Below, one piece after another: positions 63,982 to 64,000 of a stretch of DNA of 64,000 nucleotides; the first letter of the stretch is position 1, and each line of letters begins with the position of its first letter. The notes below the pieces were generated by a model that did no database searches, was not told the DNA's origin, and worked only from the letters and a program-made list of their open reading frames with translations. The DNA lies in the NCBI RefSeq assembly GCF_902859695.1, contig NZ_CADIJL010000003.1, positions 248,001-312,000 of the forward strand, in the 5' to 3' direction. The translations under genes were made by a program, and so were the position numbers. The stretch is from Achromobacter ruhlandii (GTDB taxonomy: Bacteria; Pseudomonadota; Gammaproteobacteria; Burkholderiales; Burkholderiaceae_B).

Positions 63982-64000
63982 ATGTTCGGATTCCTGCGCA
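63982..64000 (+). CDS. mreB: Rod-shape protein MreB, first codons only
   Basis: Only 19 bases are in the window, reading MFGFLR. This is the exact start of betaproteobacterial MreB, the actin-like organiser of lateral wall growth, and the divergent gatCAB neighbour is its usual position. The call rests on the short sequence plus gene order. Confidence 0.7.

Overview
The window is high-GC chromosomal DNA from a betaproteobacterium of the order Burkholderiales, most likely Alcaligenaceae (Achromobacter or a Bordetella relative). The reasons are gene content and order: gatC-gatA-gatB divergent from mreB, an ohrR-ohr pair, several branched-chain-amino-acid-type (Liv) ABC operons, a two-partner-secretion haemagglutinin locus, and intergenic hairpin repeats of a kind I recognise from this order. 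No rRNA or tRNA gene is present, so the genus is an inference.

Layout. 1-9048 is housekeeping: the start of a circularly permuted ATP-grasp gene, fau (5-formyl-THF cyclo-ligase), slt-cca (overlapping), a MidA-like methyltransferase, a DEAD-box RNA helicase with an Arg/Gly-rich tail, and ung. 9323-20139 is the main accessory island, a contact-dependent inhibition (CDI) locus in the order cdiB-cdiA-cdiI, followed by a truncated second cdiA tail and a tiny partner ORF that looks like an orphan toxin/immunity module. Two unrecognised lipoproteins follow (20188-21507). 21542-32271 is mixed metabolism and envelope: tenA, bdhA, an amidase, a ClpP-like periplasmic protein, a LprI-like protein, DUF488, nhaA, a glycosyltransferase, and a HIT/GNAT/polyphosphate:AMP phosphotransferase operon. 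32373-35817 is a sulfide/persulfide detoxification cluster (metallo-beta-lactamase dioxygenase divergent from a BigR-like sensor, two YeeE/YedE proteins and a sulfide:quinone reductase-like enzyme).

35895-44620 is a long minus-strand operon that joins a Liv-type ABC transporter to two acyl-adenylating ligases, next to a divergent Crp/Fnr regulator. 45699-46743 is ohrR-ohr with a perfect palindromic operator. 47230-52076 is a second Liv operon, with a permease-ATPase fusion. 52410-57513 holds a LysR regulator, a small monooxygenase-fold protein, a LysE exporter divergent from an ArgP-like regulator, a copper chaperone and gdhA. 57965-64000 holds xth, pyrE, a VapBC-type toxin-antitoxin pair whose toxin runs antisense into pyrE, gatCAB and the first codons of mreB.

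The most interesting system is the CDI island. It has a nuclease-like toxin tail, an 87-residue immunity candidate with a zinc-ribbon-like Cys pattern, and an orphan module sharing 39 identical, in-frame bases with cdiA, so recombination could switch the toxin. Secondary leads are a 34-bp perfect inverted repeat element (47028-47193), a structured-RNA candidate beside fau (1550-1686), and the stop-loss overlap of vapC with pyrE.
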